From: DATKLL01 sp035542475
GTDB taxonomy: Bacteria > Desulfobacterota > Syntrophia > Syntrophales > UBA2185
Assembly (NCBI GenBank): GCA_035542475.1
Contig: DATKLL010000111.1
Coordinates: 1 to 6,746 of the forward strand
DNA: 6,746 nucleotides
Direction: 5' to 3'
Numbering within the stretch: the first letter of the stretch is position 1; every line of letters starts with the position of its first letter. Positions 6,360 through 6,746 of this stretch are shown piece by piece. Both the position numbers and the translations under genes were made by a program. The notes below the pieces were generated by a model. The model worked only from the letters and a program-made list of their open reading frames with translations. It had not been told where the DNA came from and made no database searches.

Positions 6360-6740
6360 ATGACTTTATCAAATAAACAACAACTTGAAACAGAAGAAGT
6401 CCTTAAAGTCCTCAGGGAAATTTCAATAACCCCTGAAATGACGCAACGTGAATTGTCTTCCCGATTAGGCATCAGCCTTGGTAAGGTCAACTTCCTGATA
6501 AATGCCCTTATCCAAAAGGGCCTTGTCAAGGCGCACAATTTTAAAAATTCCCACAATAAAAAAGCCTATTTATACTACTTGACACCTAGAGGGTTTGAGG
6601 AAAAGGCGAAGATAACATATCGCTTCCTGAAAAGAAAAATTCAGGAATTTGAGCAGCTTGAAAGTGAAATCAGACTTTTGAAAGAGGAAGCCGGAGTTGT
6701 CGACACCGTTGTTGAAGCGCCGGATAATACCCTGTTTTAA
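6360..6740 (+). CDS. EPS-associated MarR-family transcriptional regulator
   Basis: This 126-residue protein is a small winged-helix DNA-binding regulator of the EPS-associated MarR type (TIGR04176 family, from memory). The helix-turn-helix is TQRELSSRLGISLGKVNFLINALIQKGLV (about 28-56), with the strongly conserved core LGISLGKVN. The wing and following segment contain NFKNSHNKKAYLYYLTPRGFEEKAKIT (about 60-86), also family-typical. A charged helix, FLKRKIQEFEQLESEIRLLKEE (about 89-110), is probably a coiled coil for dimerisation. There is no sensor domain, so it is a one-domain regulator. The family is found in exopolysaccharide and O-antigen loci, often at the head of a cluster, and is assumed to control it; no ligand or direct target is known to me. 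A GTG at 6339 would add seven residues. The gene has its own candidate promoter and a palindrome before the start, which suggests autoregulation (inference). Confidence 0.9.
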   Translation: MTLSNKQQLETEEVLKVLREISITPEMTQRELSSRLGISLGKVNFLINALIQKGLVKAHNFKNSHNKKAYLYYLTPRGFEEKAKITYRFLKRKIQEFEQLESEIRLLKEEAGVVDTVVEAPDNTLF

Positions 6741-6746
6741 AGGGAT

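Noticed and set aside
1..6746. Insertion sequences, CRISPR arrays, tRNA genes or toxin-antitoxin pairs
   Set aside because: No transposase-like protein, no direct repeat array, no tRNA-like cloverleaf and no small gene pair were seen; the coding content is accounted for by glycan genes and one regulator.

Overview
The window is a piece of a cell-surface glycan locus from a Gram-negative bacterium. The genes encode lipopolysaccharide/O-antigen or exopolysaccharide enzymes: an O-antigen ligase/polymerase-type membrane protein, five glycosyltransferases (one cut by the left edge), and one methyltransferase-like protein. The right end carries a small winged-helix regulator of the EPS-associated MarR type. 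That combination, with moderate G+C by eye, fits Desulfobacterota/Syntrophia-like or related Proteobacteria, but no marker gene fixes the taxon.

Layout: two divergent gene groups start from a 144-bp intergenic region (2747-2890). Leftward, in transcription order, are the O-antigen ligase/polymerase (2746-1442), a GT4 glycosyltransferase (1442-300) and a GT2 WbbL-like glycosyltransferase (296 to beyond the window edge). These are tightly packed (a TAATG overlap, then a 3-nt gap), so they are very probably one operon. Rightward are an atypical GT2 enzyme (2891-3814), an 83-bp gap, a class I SAM methyltransferase-like protein (3898-4557), a WaaE/KdtX-like GT2 enzyme (4547-5320, overlapping the previous gene) and a WbbL-like GT2 enzyme (5321-6238, starting directly after the previous stop). 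The last three are almost certainly translated from one message.

After a 121-nt leader region comes the EPS-associated MarR-type regulator (6360-6740). It has its own candidate sigma70 promoter with a perfect TTGACA box and a clear palindrome, GTTCAC-GGA-GTGAAC, between promoter and start codon. It looks like a separate, possibly autoregulated, unit that in other genomes usually heads the next block of polysaccharide genes.

How the genes work together (inference): the GT4 and GT2 enzymes add sugars in sequence to a lipid-linked or lipid A-core acceptor at the inner face of the cytoplasmic membrane, the methyltransferase-like protein may decorate or cap a sugar, and the polytopic membrane protein joins or polymerises the finished glycan on the periplasmic side. 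I see no RNA genes, mobile elements or CRISPR arrays. The content is mostly a recognisable surface-glycan cluster. The points most worth a second look are the regulator's control region, the odd GT2 enzyme at 2891, and the methyltransferase-like protein whose substrate is unknown.
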